DNA of 64,000 nt from Porphyrobacter sp. AAP60 (lineage in GTDB: Bacteria > Pseudomonadota > Alphaproteobacteria > Sphingomonadales > Sphingomonadaceae): the NCBI RefSeq assembly GCF_001296025.1, contig NZ_LJHV01000002.1:434001-498000 (forward strand). The letters are read 5' to 3'. Under the pieces are notes generated by a model, which saw only the letters and a program-made list of their open reading frames with translations, was not told the origin of the DNA and searched no databases. This document shows positions 19,543 through 30,231 of this stretch, piece by piece (position 1 is the first letter of the stretch; each line of letters starts with the position of its first letter). Made by a program: the position numbers and the translations under genes.

Positions 19543-20484
19543 ATGTCCGAACCCATCCTCTCGATCCGCGGCCTGACCAAAACCTATAAGGGCGGCACGC
19601 GGGCGCTGGACGGAGTCGATCTCAGCATCAACCGGGGTGAGATTTTTGCGCTGCTCGGGCCGAACGGCGCGGGCAAGACCACGCTGATCGGCGCTGTTTG
19701 CGGGCTTGTGCGCCCGACCAGCGGTACGATGACGGCTTTTGGCCACGATCTGTCGCGCGATTGGCGCAGGGCGCGGGCGCGCATCGGCTTGGTGCCGCAG
19801 GAACTGGCGACCGACATGTTCGAAACCGTATGGCGCGCGGTGGCCTATTCGCAAGGGTTGTTCGGCAAGCCTTATGATCCTGCGCGCCTCGGGGAAATCC
19901 TCAAGAGCCTGTCACTGTGGGACAAGAAGGACGCGCAGATTCGCGCACTGTCCGGCGGAATGAAGCGCCGTGTGCTGATTGCAAAGGCGCTGGCGCATGA
20001 TCCCGAATTGCTGTTCCTCGATGAACCCACCGCGGGCGTGGACGTGGAACTGCGCAAGGACATGTGGCAGCAGATCGCCGCGCTGAAAGAACGCGGCGTC
20101 ACCATCATCCTCACCACCCATTACATCGAGGAAGCCGAAGAAATGGCCGACCGCGTCGGCATCATCCAGGGCGGCCGCATCCTGATGGTTGATGAAAAGC
20201 GCGCCATGATGGAACGGCTTGGCACCACTGAAGCGGTGATCGATCTGGCCGCGCCGCTGGCTGCACTGCCGCCCGAGATTGCTGCATTCCCGGTCGAACT
20301 CGCCGACGGCGGCACCCGCCTGATTTACCGCGGCGGCAACGGGGAGGGCGGGGGCCGCGCCGATGTCGCGCAACTGGCGCAGGCACTGACTCGCGCCGGG
20401 GTGGCCTTCACCAGCCTCGACATTCATGACAGCTCGCTTGAGGACATTTTTGTCGGCCTGCTTGGCGGTAAGGAGGCAGCATGA
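19543..20484 (+). CDS. ABC transporter ATP-binding protein (YadG/DrrA type)
   Basis: The ATPase of an ABC-2 exporter, 313 residues. Walker A is GPNGAGKTT at 39-47, the signature LSGGM is at 136-140, and Walker B LLFLDE is at 156-161, followed by the H-loop TTHYIEEAEEMADRV. The C-terminal ~90 residues form the extra domain common in drug/polysaccharide exporters of the DrrA/NodI group. The stop overlaps the permease start by four bases, so the pair is translationally coupled. The substrate is unknown. Confidence 0.93.
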   Translation: MSEPILSIRGLTKTYKGGTRALDGVDLSINRGEIFALLGPNGAGKTTLIGAVCGLVRPTSGTMTAFGHDLSRDWRRARARIGLVPQELATDMFETVWRAVAYSQGLFGKPYDPARLGEILKSLSLWDKKDAQIRALSGGMKRRVLIAKALAHDPELLFLDEPTAGVDVELRKDMWQQIAALKERGVTIILTTHYIEEAEEMADRVGIIQGGRILMVDEKRAMMERLGTTEAVIDLAAPLAALPPEIAAFPVELADGGTRLIYRGGNGEGGGRADVAQLAQALTRAGVAFTSLDIHDSSLEDIFVGLLGGKEAA

Positions 20485-21251
20485 TGACCTTCAACTGGCG
20501 CAGCGCCTTTGCGATCTATCGCCGCGAAATGAGCCGCGCCTTCCGCACCGCGTTCCAGTCAATCCTGTCGCCGGTGCTCACCACCTCTCTTTACTTCGTG
20601 GTGTTCGGAACAGTGATCGGTGCGCGGATGGAGCCGATAGGCGGGGTGCCTTACGGCGCTTTCATTATCCCCGGCCTGCTCATGCTCACCCTCTTGGGCG
20701 AGACGACGAGCAACGCCAGCTTCGGCATCTATATGCCGCGCTTCACGGGCACGATTTACGAACTGCTTTCGGCACCCGTGGGCGTGGCAGAAACGCTGAC
20801 GGGATTTGTCGGCGCGGCAATGACCAAGGGACTGATTCTGGCGGCCATCATCCTCACCACCGCGACGTTCTTTGTCGATTACGAGATCAGATACCCGGTC
20901 TTTGCCGCATTATACATCATGCTGGTCGCTTCGAGTTTCGCGCTGTTCGGATTCATCCTCGGCATCTGGGCCGATTCGTTCGAGAAGCTCGGCATCATCC
21001 CGCTGCTGATCCTTACTCCGCTGACCTTTCTGGGCGGCACCTTCTATTCGATCCGCGATCTTCCCGCCCCGTGGGACGATATCGCGCTCGCCAACCCGAT
21101 TGCCTTTCTGGTGAGCGGCTTGCGTTACAGCTTCTATGGCGTCGCCGATGTGCCGATCGCGGTTTCGCTGGGCTTGACGCTCGGCTTTCTGGTGGCCTGT
21201 GTGGCGGTCATTGCGATCATCTTCCGCACGGGCTGGCGGCTGCGCGAGTAA
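20481..21251 (+). CDS. ABC-2 type transporter permease
   Basis: A 256-residue membrane partner of the preceding ATPase with six predicted helices. The arrangement (long N-terminal amphipathic start FAIYRREMSRAFRTAFQSILSPVLTTSLYFVVFG, a central pair, and the LGIIPLLILTPLTFLGGTFYSI loop) matches YadH/NodJ-type ABC-2 permeases. ATG at 20481 overlaps the upstream stop; an ATG one codon later is equally possible. Members export drugs, lipids or polysaccharides; nothing here narrows the substrate. Confidence 0.93.
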   Translation: MMTFNWRSAFAIYRREMSRAFRTAFQSILSPVLTTSLYFVVFGTVIGARMEPIGGVPYGAFIIPGLLMLTLLGETTSNASFGIYMPRFTGTIYELLSAPVGVAETLTGFVGAAMTKGLILAAIILTTATFFVDYEIRYPVFAALYIMLVASSFALFGFILGIWADSFEKLGIIPLLILTPLTFLGGTFYSIRDLPAPWDDIALANPIAFLVSGLRYSFYGVADVPIAVSLGLTLGFLVACVAVIAIIFRTGWRLRE

Positions 21252-21411
21252 TCCGCAAAGGGTCGTCAGTCGCCCTTGGTCGGGTGCAATACACCCTTGG
21301 GCGGACATTAACGACAAGCTGTCTGTTCGTTCATTGCGCGGAAAGTTGGCCGTCCCCATATGCGCGATGCCTGCCGCACCCCCTGCGGCCGGACTAACAA
21401 AGGAAAAGATT

Positions 21412-21951
21412 ATGCGTAAATTCGCATTCACCACTCCCGTGCTCCTTGGCGCAGCGATGAGCGCAATCGCTCTCCCGGCCGCAGCACAGGCCCAGTCCAC
21501 CACCAGCCAGCCCGAAGTTTTCGTCGGCGCGTCGGCCGGTATCCATGATCTGGGCACCGGCATCGATAACGACGATGGCGGCATCTACGGTGTGGTCGCC
21601 GGCGTTGATTTCCCCGTTGGCGAAACCCTGTTCGTCGGTGCCGAAGGCAACTACCACTTCGGTGATGGCGCCATCGACAACGAATACGGCGTCTCTGCCC
21701 GCCTCGGCGCGCGCGTTGGCCAGAACGCCAAGGTGTTCGTGCGCGGCGGCTATCAGGAAGTCGATATCGACGTCCGCAACCTGTTCGGCATCAATCCGCC
21801 CGCAGGCTTTGATACCACCGACGGCGATTACCTCGTCGGCGCTGGCGTCGAATTCGGTCTGGGTGACGGCCCGATCCGTTTCCGCGCCGGTATCGACACC
21901 ATCGCATTCGACACAACCCGTGCCACTGCGGGCGTGCTGTTCGCGTTCTAA
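21412..21951 (+). CDS. small outer-membrane beta-barrel protein
   Basis: A 179-residue secreted protein. A clear signal sequence ends near PAAAQAQ (about residue 27). The mature part alternates short aromatic or hydrophobic strands with Gly/Asp-rich turns (EVFVGASAGIHDLGTGIDNDDGGIYG, LFVGAEGNYHFGDG, VFVRGGYQEVDIDV) and ends in GVLFAF, with a terminal Phe as expected for BAM recognition. It resembles the OmpA-like/opacity barrel group of sphingomonads. GGAAAAG lies upstream of the ATG, and a strong terminator follows directly. Function beyond a pore or surface protein cannot be assigned. Confidence 0.85.
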   Translation: MRKFAFTTPVLLGAAMSAIALPAAAQAQSTTSQPEVFVGASAGIHDLGTGIDNDDGGIYGVVAGVDFPVGETLFVGAEGNYHFGDGAIDNEYGVSARLGARVGQNAKVFVRGGYQEVDIDVRNLFGINPPAGFDTTDGDYLVGAGVEFGLGDGPIRFRAGIDTIAFDTTRATAGVLFAF

Positions 21952-21967
21952 TCCGCGAACAGACTGA

Positions 21968-23193
<1,226 letters not shown>

Positions 23194-23194
<1 letters not shown>

Positions 23195-23508
23195 TGCCTG
23201 ATAGCGCCGTGAAACACCCTGAAGCCTGCCAGACCATGTTCGATGTGCGTGCCGGGGTCGATGCGCTCGACACCGAACTGGTGGCGCTGCTGGCAAGGCG
23301 CTTTGGCTACATGCGCGCCGCCGCACGGATAAAGCCAAGCCGTGATGCCGTGCGTGATGAAGCGCGCAAGGCCAGCGTTATTGCCGCAGCTGTGACGGAA
23401 GCAGAGGCGCATGGCATCCCCGCTGATGTCATCGCCGACATCTGGGAACGGCTCGTCGAAGGCTCGATCGCCTATGAATTCGCCGAATGGGACAGCATCA
23501 GGGACTGA
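23194..23508 (+). CDS. chorismate mutase, AroQ class
   Basis: A 104-residue all-helical protein. The order DVRAGVDALDTELVALLARRFGYMRAAARIKPSRDAVRDEARKASVI, then a helix ending in IWERLVEGSIAYEF, matches monofunctional AroQ chorismate mutases and the related isochorismate-pyruvate lyase PchB. The Arg and Lys residues that hold chorismate are at the expected places. It would supply prephenate for Phe/Tyr synthesis. Start ATG overlaps the tgt stop (TGATG), and a bidirectional terminator follows. Confidence 0.85.
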
Positions 23509-23529
23509 TGACAGCACCACATCACAACG

Positions 23530-23561
23530 AAAAAGGGCGGCCCCGCAAGGCCGCCCTTTTT
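23530..23561. terminator. bidirectional terminator between aroQ and rpsD
   Basis: AAAAAGGGCGGCC (23530-23542) and GGCCGCCCTTTTT (23549-23561) form a perfect stem with a six-base loop and carry A/T tracts on both sides. It therefore terminates both the plus-strand tgt-aroQ transcript and the convergent minus-strand rpsD transcript. Confidence 0.93.
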
Positions 23562-23584
23562 GTAATGTGTCGCTGGCAACTGGA

Positions 23585-24199
23585 TCAGCGCGAGTAGAAT
23601 TCCACTACCAGGTTCGGCTCCATCGTGACCGGATAGGGCACTTCGTCGAGCTTCGGCACGCGGGTGAAGGTGATCTTGTCGGTTCCGTCGGTCTGGACGT
23701 AATCGGGAATGTCACGCTCGGCGAGGCTCTGGGCTTCGATCACGAGCGCCATTTCCTTGGCCTTGCTGCCGAGGCTGACAACGTCGCCGATCATCACGCG
23801 GCGCGAGGCGATGTTACACTTCACACCGTTCACATAAATGTGGCCGTGGCTGACAATCTGGCGGGCCGAGAAGATCGTCGGCGCGAACTTGGCGCGGTAC
23901 ACCACCATGTCCAGACGCTGTTCGAGCAAGCCGATCAGGTTCTGGCTGGTATCGCCCTTCATGCGCGATGCTTCGGCATAGGTGCGCTTGAACTGCTTTT
24001 CGGTGACGTCGCCGTAATAGCCCTTGAGCTTTTGCTTGGCGCGCAGCTGCAGGCCATAATCGCTCATCTTGCCCTTGCGACGCTGACCGTGCTGGCCGGG
24101 GCCGTAAGAACGCTTGTTCACCGGGGAATTGGGCCGACCCCAGATGTTTTCGCCCATCCGGCGGTCAAGCTTGTACTTGGCGCTTTTGCGCTTCGACAT
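23585..24199 (-). CDS. rpsD: 30S ribosomal protein S4
   Basis: Primary 16S rRNA-binding protein that nucleates the 30S body. It has 204 residues and starts [27 protein letters not shown], the form usual in alphaproteobacteria without the zinc-binding cysteines. The S4 RNA-binding domain lies at about residues 94-160 ([31 protein letters not shown]). Unlike in many bacteria it is not in the alpha operon but stands as a single gene between convergent aroQ and a 200-bp upstream gap that shows no other gene. Confidence 0.97.
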   Translation of the reverse strand: MSKRKSAKYKLDRRMGENIWGRPNSPVNKRSYGPGQHGQRRKGKMSDYGLQLRAKQKLKGYYGDVTEKQFKRTYAEASRMKGDTSQNLIGLLEQRLDMVVYRAKFAPTIFSARQIVSHGHIYVNGVKCNIASRRVMIGDVVSLGSKAKEMALVIEAQSLAERDIPDYVQTDGTDKITFTRVPKLDEVPYPVTMEPNLVVEFYSR

Positions 24200-24401
24200 A
24201 CGTCTTCCTTCAAATTTGCAGAGCCGCCCACCATGGGCAGCCATTTAACCCGGCATCGCACCAGCAGGACAATTTTCCTGCTGCGGCCACCGCTTCACCG
24301 GGGTGCGGGACCAATTGCGAAGGCGCGCGCATAGCAGGAACGCCGCCGAGGTCAAGCCCGGCGCGCCCGAAACGCGGCGCGATCTGCCCTCGCTGGCCGG
24401 C

Positions 24402-24662
24402 CTATCTGGGATTGTTGAGTTGGCGCCATTCTTCGGTGGTGCGGCAAATCTTGGTCTTGCGGCGGCTTGCCATATCAAGCCTTATATAACGGCAGATCCG
24501 CTTGTCCTCAGTTGCGGCATCATCGCCTTCGGGTTCGGCACTGTCAGGCGCAGATTGCTCGGCCGGTTCCTCGCTTTCCGGAGGAGTGCTGGCCATCGCG
24601 CTGGCAGGGAAGATCAACATCGCGCAGCCGATGGCAAGCAGACGTGAATGCGAAACAATCAT
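24402..24662 (-). CDS. small secreted protein with basic Cys-containing tail
   Basis: An 86-residue protein (97 if started at 24695). A hydrophobic leader to about residue 22 ends in PASAMAS and looks like a signal peptide. An acidic Glu/Pro/Ser/Ala linker follows, and the last 33 residues are basic with two cysteines: KRICRYIRLDMASRRKTKICR and TTEEWRQLNN. Sphingomonads often encode small secreted proteins with a similar CR(x)n-CRTxxEW tail of unknown function; the match is from memory of the pattern only. It lies alone between rpsD and trmJ. Confidence 0.65.
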   Translation of the reverse strand: MIVSHSRLLAIGCAMLIFPASAMASTPPESEEPAEQSAPDSAEPEGDDAATEDKRICRYIRLDMASRRKTKICRTTEEWRQLNNPR

Positions 24663-24744
24663 CAACAATCTCACAGAATTAACAGGGGGGCGCATAGAAT
24701 TATCGCGCGATCAGCGTCTGTCCAACGCCAATCGACCAACGACG

Positions 24745-25491
24745 TTAACGGCGGGGATTGCGCGCCAGGGCGGTAAGAACACCGCGCAATGTGCGCACCT
24801 CAAGGTGGTTCCACCCCGGCTTGGTCAGCACCCCGCGCAGGGTGCGATGGGTTGCCTCGGCGCGCCCTTCGGGCAGGAAATAGTCGCGTGGCTCAAGCAG
24901 CTTGATGAAGTGAGCGATCAAACCTTCAAGCTCTTCCTGCGGCGCGGGGGGCAAAATTTCCTCGACCGTCGGTTGCACCAGAGCCGCGCCTGCACCGGCC
25001 ATCTCGCGCCCCATTCGCGACCATTCGTAGGCGACCAGAATTACCGCCTGGGCAAGGTTGAGCGATCCGAACTCCGGATTGATCGGCACGGTCAGGATAT
25101 TGCGGGCCAGCGCGACATCTTCGGTTTCCAGCCCCGAACGTTCGGGGCCGAACAGGATGGCGTGACGGCCCGGCAGACTATGGACCTGCCGCCCGGCTTC
25201 GTCCGGCGTGACCACCGGCTTGGTCACTCCGCGTTTGCGCACGGTGGTGGCGTGGACATAGGCGCAATCGGCCACGGCGTCGGCAGTGGTGGCATATACC
25301 TTGGCATCGGCCAGCACGCTGTCCGCGCCCGCCGCAGCAGGGCCAGCCGAAGGGTTGGGCCAGCCATCGCGAGGAGAAACCAGCCGCATCTCGGTCAACC
25401 CGAAATTGAGCATTGCACGCGCCGCCTTGCCGATATTCTCGCCCAGTTGCGGACGCACCAGCACGATCACCGGCTTGTTCAGATCGGCCAT
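24745..25491 (-). CDS. trmJ: tRNA (cytidine/uridine-2'-O-)-methyltransferase TrmJ-like
   Basis: A SPOUT-class methyltransferase of 248 residues. The start MADLNKPVIVLVRPQLGENIGKAARAMLNFGL is the first SpoU motif, and ILFGPERSGLETEDVALA with PINPEFGSLNLAQAVILVAYEW forms the knot that binds SAM. TrmJ methylates position 32 of tRNA; an rRNA target cannot be excluded. The tail contains RTLRGVLT twice (THRTLRGVLTKPG and VRTLRGVLTALA), a small internal repeat. The start lies 8 bp after the nrdR stop, so the two are one operon. Confidence 0.88.
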   Translation of the reverse strand: MADLNKPVIVLVRPQLGENIGKAARAMLNFGLTEMRLVSPRDGWPNPSAGPAAAGADSVLADAKVYATTADAVADCAYVHATTVRKRGVTKPVVTPDEAGRQVHSLPGRHAILFGPERSGLETEDVALARNILTVPINPEFGSLNLAQAVILVAYEWSRMGREMAGAGAALVQPTVEEILPPAPQEELEGLIAHFIKLLEPRDYFLPEGRAEATHRTLRGVLTKPGWNHLEVRTLRGVLTALARNPRR

Positions 25492-25498
25492 TTTGCGA

Positions 25499-25960
25499 TT
25501 ATTCTTTCGCGGCTTGCTGTACGGTGCTCGCAAACTCTTCGAAGTCACGCGCCTCGGAGAAATCGCGATAGACGCTGGCGAAGCGGATGTACGCGACCGA
25601 ATCGATCTGGCGCAGGCCCTCCATTACCAACTCGCCAATATGGGCTGACGGAACTTCAGGCTCGCCCGAGGTTTCGACCTGCCGCTGGATGCCGGAAATC
25701 AGCTGGTCGAGGCGTTCCTGATCGATCCCGCGCTTGCGTGATGCGAGTGCGACGGATTGTTCGAGTTTGGAGCGTTCAAACGGTTCGCGCCGGTCTCCGG
25801 ACTTTACCACTACCACTTCGCGCAATTGGACACGCTCGAATGTGGTGAAACGCGCCCCGCACGATGAACACTGACGGCGCCGCCTGATCGAGGCGTTGTC
25901 CTCGGTCGGGCGGCTATCTTTTACTTGGGTATCGTCATGGGCACAAAAGGGACAACGCAT
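25499..25960 (-). CDS. nrdR: ribonucleotide reductase repressor NrdR
   Basis: A transcription factor that represses nrd genes when dATP is high. The 153-residue protein has an N-terminal zinc ribbon with Cys3, Cys6, Cys31 and Cys34 (CPFC ... CSSC) and an ATP-cone domain from about 49 to 139 ([34 protein letters not shown]). All diagnostic residues are intact. NrdR boxes were not searched here. It is upstream of trmJ, spaced by 7 bp. Confidence 0.96.
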   Translation of the reverse strand: MRCPFCAHDDTQVKDSRPTEDNASIRRRRQCSSCGARFTTFERVQLREVVVVKSGDRREPFERSKLEQSVALASRKRGIDQERLDQLISGIQRQVETSGEPEVPSAHIGELVMEGLRQIDSVAYIRFASVYRDFSEARDFEEFASTVQQAAKE

Positions 25961-25968
25961 TCAATCGG

Positions 25969-26187
25969 TTACTTCTTGATCCGCTGATAAAGCGCGAAGC
26001 TCGCGCCGGCAATCAGCCCCACCGGCCACGAAACTACGGGCAGCAGCAGCCCGGCAGCCGCGCCGATCGCTGCACCGGTCAATACCGGTTTCGTTGATGG
26101 GTGATTCAGGCCTTCCTTTGCCATCCCCCCGAGCTCTTCCTTGAACTCCTCGGTCCAGTCCGAACCGTTGTTCTTGGGCTCTCTCAT
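25969..26187 (-). CDS. small membrane-anchored hypothetical protein
   Basis: A 72-residue protein: charged N-terminus (REPKNNGSDWTEEFKEELGGMAKEGLNHPS) followed by a Gly/Ala-rich hydrophobic hairpin (VLTGAAIGAAAGLLLPVVSWPVGLIAGASFALY) and a basic end KK. The pattern fits a glycine-zipper or two-helix membrane anchor. No known family was recognised. It lies 8 bp upstream of nrdR and 22 bp downstream of glyA, all on the minus strand, so it is probably part of one transcript. Confidence 0.6.
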   Translation of the reverse strand: MREPKNNGSDWTEEFKEELGGMAKEGLNHPSTKPVLTGAAIGAAAGLLLPVVSWPVGLIAGASFALYQRIKK

Positions 26188-26209
26188 CGTATCGTACTCC
26201 GTTGTGCCA

Positions 26210-27532
26210 TCACATGCCGGGATAAACGGGGAAGTCGGCACAGAGTGCGCTGACCCGCTGGCGGACGCTTTCTTCGATCTGCGCGTCGCCTTCGGGGCCG
26301 TTTTTGGAAAGGCCTTCAACCACTTCGGCGATGAGCTTGCCAATAGTGCGGAACTCGTCCGGGCCGAAACCGCGCGTGGTTCCCGCAGGCGTGCCGAGAC
26401 GGATGCCGCTGGTGACGAAGGGCGAACGGGTGTCGAACGGGATGCCGTTCTTGTTGCAGGTGAGCCAAGCGCGGTCGAGGCCCTTTTCCGCGTCCTTGCC
26501 GGTCACGTCCTTGGTGGTCAGATCGACCAGCATCGAGTGGTTATCCGTGCCGCCGCTGACAATGCGCAAGCCGTTTTCCTCGAGGCTCGCCGCCAATGCG
26601 CGAGCGTTATCGACGATGCGGTGGGCATATTCACCGAAAGACGGGTCCAGCGCTTCCTTGAAAGCTACCGCCTTGGCCGCGACGATGTGCATCAGCGGGC
26701 CGCCCTGAAGGCCGGGGAACACCGCCATGTTGAGCGGCTTGGTGAACTTCTCGTCGTTCCACAGGATGATGCCCGAACGCGGGCCGCGCAGGCTCTTGTG
26801 GGTGGTCGAGGTGACGATGTCGCAATGCGGGAAGGGCGAGGGGTGCGCGCCGCCTGCAACAAGGCCGGAAATGTGGCTCATGTCGCACAGCAGGATCGCA
26901 CCCACTTCATCGGCGATGGCGCGGAAGGCGGGAAAATCCCAGGTGCGCGAATAGGCAGTGCCGCCGCAGATGATCAGCTTGGGCTTGTGTTCACGCGCGG
27001 TGGCGGCAACCGCTTCCATGTCGATCCGCTCGTCACCCTGACGCACGCCGTAGCTGACAGGATTGAACCACTTGCCGCTCATATTGACCGGCGATCCATG
27101 GGTAAGGTGCCCGCCGGAGTTCAGATCCAGGCCCATGAAGGTATCGCCGGGGTTCAGCAGCGCAAGGAACACGGCCTGATTCATCTGCGAGCCGCTGTTG
27201 GGCTGCACATTGGCAAAATTGCAACCGAACAACTGCTTGGCGCGGTCAATTGCCAGCGTTTCGACCACATCGGCATAATCGCAGCCGCCATAGTAACGCT
27301 TGCTCGGATAGCCTTCGGCATACTTGTTGGTGAACACAGAACCGGCAGCTTCCAGCACGGCGCGGCTTGCGATGTTTTCGCTTGCGATCAGTTCGATCTT
27401 GTCGCGCTGGCGGGCGAGTTCCTTGCCGATGGCAGCCGCGATTTCCGGATCGGCGTGGGCAAGATCGTCTTTCCAGAAGCCATCCATCGGGCTCTGGGTG
27501 CGGGCGGCAAAATCAATCGGGGCGGTGCTCAT
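26210..27532 (-). CDS. glyA: serine hydroxymethyltransferase
   Basis: A PLP enzyme interconverting serine and glycine while charging tetrahydrofolate. The 440-residue protein has [35 protein letters not shown] and the PLP lysine K246 in [14 protein letters not shown], plus the C-terminal [12 protein letters not shown]. Its ATG overlaps the rpiB stop (ATGA), giving translational coupling. Together with serB elsewhere in the window it serves serine/glycine and one-carbon supply. Confidence 0.97.
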   Translation of the reverse strand: MSTAPIDFAARTQSPMDGFWKDDLAHADPEIAAAIGKELARQRDKIELIASENIASRAVLEAAGSVFTNKYAEGYPSKRYYGGCDYADVVETLAIDRAKQLFGCNFANVQPNSGSQMNQAVFLALLNPGDTFMGLDLNSGGHLTHGSPVNMSGKWFNPVSYGVRQGDERIDMEAVAATAREHKPKLIICGGTAYSRTWDFPAFRAIADEVGAILLCDMSHISGLVAGGAHPSPFPHCDIVTSTTHKSLRGPRSGIILWNDEKFTKPLNMAVFPGLQGGPLMHIVAAKAVAFKEALDPSFGEYAHRIVDNARALAASLEENGLRIVSGGTDNHSMLVDLTTKDVTGKDAEKGLDRAWLTCNKNGIPFDTRSPFVTSGIRLGTPAGTTRGFGPDEFRTIGKLIAEVVEGLSKNGPEGDAQIEESVRQRVSALCADFPVYPGM

Positions 27533-28008
27533 TGATGGGTCTCGATATGATCGGGCTGGAACGGGGGCTTGCCAAGCTTGCCGACGCGGCGCTGGTGGCG
27601 TCCGGCCGGATCGCCGGCATCGGCGAATTCGGTATCTAGGAAGGTTGCAACGCAGGCTTTGGCCATCTCTATCCCTACGAGACGCGCGCCCATTGCGATG
27701 CAATTGGCATCATTATGTTCGCGTGCGAGCGCGGCCGAAAGCGGTTCTGACACCAGCGCGCAGCGCACCTGCGGGTGGCGGTTGACGCTCATCGAAATGC
27801 CGATGCCGCTGCCGCATAGGGCGACGCCGAATTCGACCGTGCCTTCGGCGACGATTTCGGCAAGGCGGTAGCCGTAATCGGGGTAATCGACGCTCACCCC
27901 CGGTTCGGGGCCGAGGTCGGCGACTTCGTGGCCTTCTTCGATAAGCCACTCGACCAGATCGGTCTTCAGCTCGGTCGCGGCGTGGTCAGAGGCGATGGCG
28001 ATGCGCAT
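27529..28008 (-). CDS. rpiB: ribose-5-phosphate isomerase B
   Basis: Interconverts ribose 5-phosphate and ribulose 5-phosphate. The 159-residue protein starts [15 protein letters not shown]; Cys65 in [12 protein letters not shown] is the catalytic thiol, and [20 protein letters not shown] is conserved. The short form of the ORF was chosen since codons before 28008 carry no similarity. It overlaps glyA by four bases, an arrangement frequent in alphaproteobacteria. Confidence 0.95.
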   Translation of the reverse strand: MRIAIASDHAATELKTDLVEWLIEEGHEVADLGPEPGVSVDYPDYGYRLAEIVAEGTVEFGVALCGSGIGISMSVNRHPQVRCALVSEPLSAALAREHNDANCIAMGARLVGIEMAKACVATFLDTEFADAGDPAGRHQRRVGKLGKPPFQPDHIETHQ

Positions 28009-28085
28009 GGCAGCCCTATAGGCTTTGAAGCCGCGATTCTCCACCCCTAGGCCCCGGGTTTTCGACCAAGAGACGACGGTGAATG

Positions 28086-28110
28086 AAAAACCCCGCCGAA
28101 GCGGGGTTTT
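28086..28110 (-). terminator. terminator after rpoD
   Basis: AAAAACCCCGC and GCGGGGTTTT flank a four-base loop (CGAA), 8 bp past the rpoD stop at 28118. The A/T tracts on both sides mean it could also work in the opposite direction. It separates the dnaG-rpoD transcript from rpiB-glyA. Confidence 0.9.
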
Positions 28111-28117
28111 CCGTGTC

Positions 28118-30148
28118 TTACTGATCCAAAAATGACCGCATCTTGCGCGACCGGCTCGGGTGCTTGAGCTTGCGCAGCGCCTTCGCTTCGATCTGGCGGA
28201 TACGTTCGCGGGTCACCGAGAACTGCTGGCCGACTTCTTCCAGCGTGTGATCGGTGTTCATCCCGATGCCGAAGCGCATCCGCAGCACGCGTTCTTCACG
28301 CGGGGTGAGGGATGCCAGCACGCGGGTGACGGTTTCCTTGAGGTTGGCCTGAATCGCGGCATCCACCGGAATGATCGCATTCTTGTCCTCGATGAAATCG
28401 CCCAGATGGCTGTCTTCCTCGTCGCCAATCGGCGTTTCGAGAGAGATCGGCTCCTTGGCGATCTTCATCACCTTGCGCACTTTTTCGAGCGGCATGGAAA
28501 GGCGCTGCGCCATTTCTTCCGGAGTCGGCTCGCGGCCTTCCTCGTGCAGGAACTGGCGGCTCGTGCGCACCAGCTTGTTGATCGTTTCGATCATGTGCAC
28601 CGGAATACGGATGGTGCGGGCCTGATCCGCAATGCTCCGCGTGATCGCCTGCCGGATCCACCATGTGGCGTAGGTGCTGAACTTGTACCCCCGGCGGTAT
28701 TCGAACTTGTCGACCGCCTTCATCAGGCCGATATTGCCTTCCTGAATAAGATCAAGGAATTGCAGGCCGCGGTTCGTGTATTTCTTGGCGATGGAAATCA
28801 CCAGACGCAGGTTCGCCTCGACCATTTCCTTCTTGGCGATCCGCGCCTCGCGCTCGCCTTTCTGCACCATGTTGACGATGCGGCGGAACTCGGGGAGGCT
28901 CATGCCGGTCTGCGCGGCGATATCGGAGATTTCGCTGCGGATGCGCTCGATCGCGTCTTCCTCGCGCTCGGCAAAGGCGGCCCACTTCTTGTCCTTCTTG
29001 GCGCGCTCCTTGATCCACGCATCGTCCATCTCGTTGCCCATATAGGCGTTGAGGAAGTCGATCCGCTTGACCTTGTGACGTTCCGCCAGGCGCAGCATCT
29101 GCCCGCCCAGCGTGGTCAGGCGGCGGTTGAAGGCATAAAGATTGTCGACCAGAAATTCGATCTTGGTCGCGTGGAACTGCACGCTTTCAACCTCGGCGGT
29201 GAGGTCTTCGCGCAGCTGTTCGTACTTCTTTTCCTTCGCCGCAGGGAAATCGTTACCCATCGCCAGCGTTTCGACGCGCTCGCCCTGAAGCTTTTCAAAG
29301 GCAAGGAACAGCGTGGTGATGCGGGCAAAGGTTTCGAGCGCTTCGGGCTTCAGCGCGGCTTCCATCTGGGCCAGGGAGAGGGTGTTGTCTTCTTCCTCTT
29401 CCTCTTCGCGCTTGGGCCGGCCTTCGCCGTCTTCATCGTCCTCGTCCGCTTCGGGCTCGTCCTTGACCTCGTCATCCTCGCGGATGGTCGGGCCGGCGGT
29501 GGCTTCGGAGATTTCGCCGTCGTCGTCGTCATCCTCGGCGCCTTCGGCCATCTTGTCGGCCGGCGGTTCCTTGGAGAGCATGGCGTCCAGATCGAGGATC
29601 TCGCGCAGCTGCATGTCGCCGCTGTTGAGCGCTTCGGACCACTGGATGATGGCGTGGAAGGTGATGGGGCTTTCGCACAGCCCCATGATCATCATGTCGC
29701 GTCCGGCTTCGATGCGCTTGGCGATGGCGATTTCGCCTTCGCGGCTGAGCAGCTCGACCGCGCCCATTTCGCGCAGGTACATGCGCACCGGATCATCGGT
29801 GCGCTCGCCAGTCGCCAGCTTGCGGTTGCCGGCGCGGGCATCCTTGGCAGGGCCCTTTTTCTCGCCGTCATCCTCATCATCATCATCGTCGTCATCGGCG
29901 GCAACTTCGGGTGCTTCTTCGCCATCGGCTTCAGCCTCGGCGTCTTCGTCATTCTCGACGATCTGCACGCCCATTTCGCTGAGCGCGGTCTGGATATCCT
30001 CGATCTGGTCGGGGCTCATCTCGCCAGAAGGCAGCGCTTCGTTCAGTTCGTCATAGGTGACGTAACCGCGCTTTTTCGCCTTGCTGATCAGCTTCTTGAT
30101 CGAAGCCTCGTTGAGATCGATCAGCGGAGCGTCTTCCTTCTCGGCCAT
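28118..30148 (-). CDS. rpoD: RNA polymerase primary sigma factor RpoD (sigma-70)
   Basis: The housekeeping sigma factor, 676 residues. Region 1.1 occupies about the first 80 residues ([26 protein letters not shown]), and region 1.2 begins at [23 protein letters not shown] long non-conserved insert rich in Asp/Glu follows (three acidic runs between about residues 80 and 260, one with seven consecutive Asp). Regions 2-4 are fully conserved: [36 protein letters not shown], and the [30 protein letters not shown]. It lies 83 bp after dnaG. Confidence 0.97.
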   Translation of the reverse strand: MAEKEDAPLIDLNEASIKKLISKAKKRGYVTYDELNEALPSGEMSPDQIEDIQTALSEMGVQIVENDEDAEAEADGEEAPEVAADDDDDDDEDDGEKKGPAKDARAGNRKLATGERTDDPVRMYLREMGAVELLSREGEIAIAKRIEAGRDMMIMGLCESPITFHAIIQWSEALNSGDMQLREILDLDAMLSKEPPADKMAEGAEDDDDDGEISEATAGPTIREDDEVKDEPEADEDDEDGEGRPKREEEEEEDNTLSLAQMEAALKPEALETFARITTLFLAFEKLQGERVETLAMGNDFPAAKEKKYEQLREDLTAEVESVQFHATKIEFLVDNLYAFNRRLTTLGGQMLRLAERHKVKRIDFLNAYMGNEMDDAWIKERAKKDKKWAAFAEREEDAIERIRSEISDIAAQTGMSLPEFRRIVNMVQKGEREARIAKKEMVEANLRLVISIAKKYTNRGLQFLDLIQEGNIGLMKAVDKFEYRRGYKFSTYATWWIRQAITRSIADQARTIRIPVHMIETINKLVRTSRQFLHEEGREPTPEEMAQRLSMPLEKVRKVMKIAKEPISLETPIGDEEDSHLGDFIEDKNAIIPVDAAIQANLKETVTRVLASLTPREERVLRMRFGIGMNTDHTLEEVGQQFSVTRERIRQIEAKALRKLKHPSRSRKMRSFLDQ

Positions 30149-30231
30149 ATTCTGATATCATTCCGTTGCCGTGCGACCCGGTGCCTTGCGCTGCGCACGA
30201 GGCTGGCCGCATGTTAATCCCATTCCGCCCG

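Noticed and set aside
21270..21305. Nested inverted repeat (CGCCC...GGGCG with GGGTG...CACCC inside) after the ABC permease gene
   Set aside because: It could be a terminator, but no T-tract follows and the stems are offset. It was not listed as a feature.
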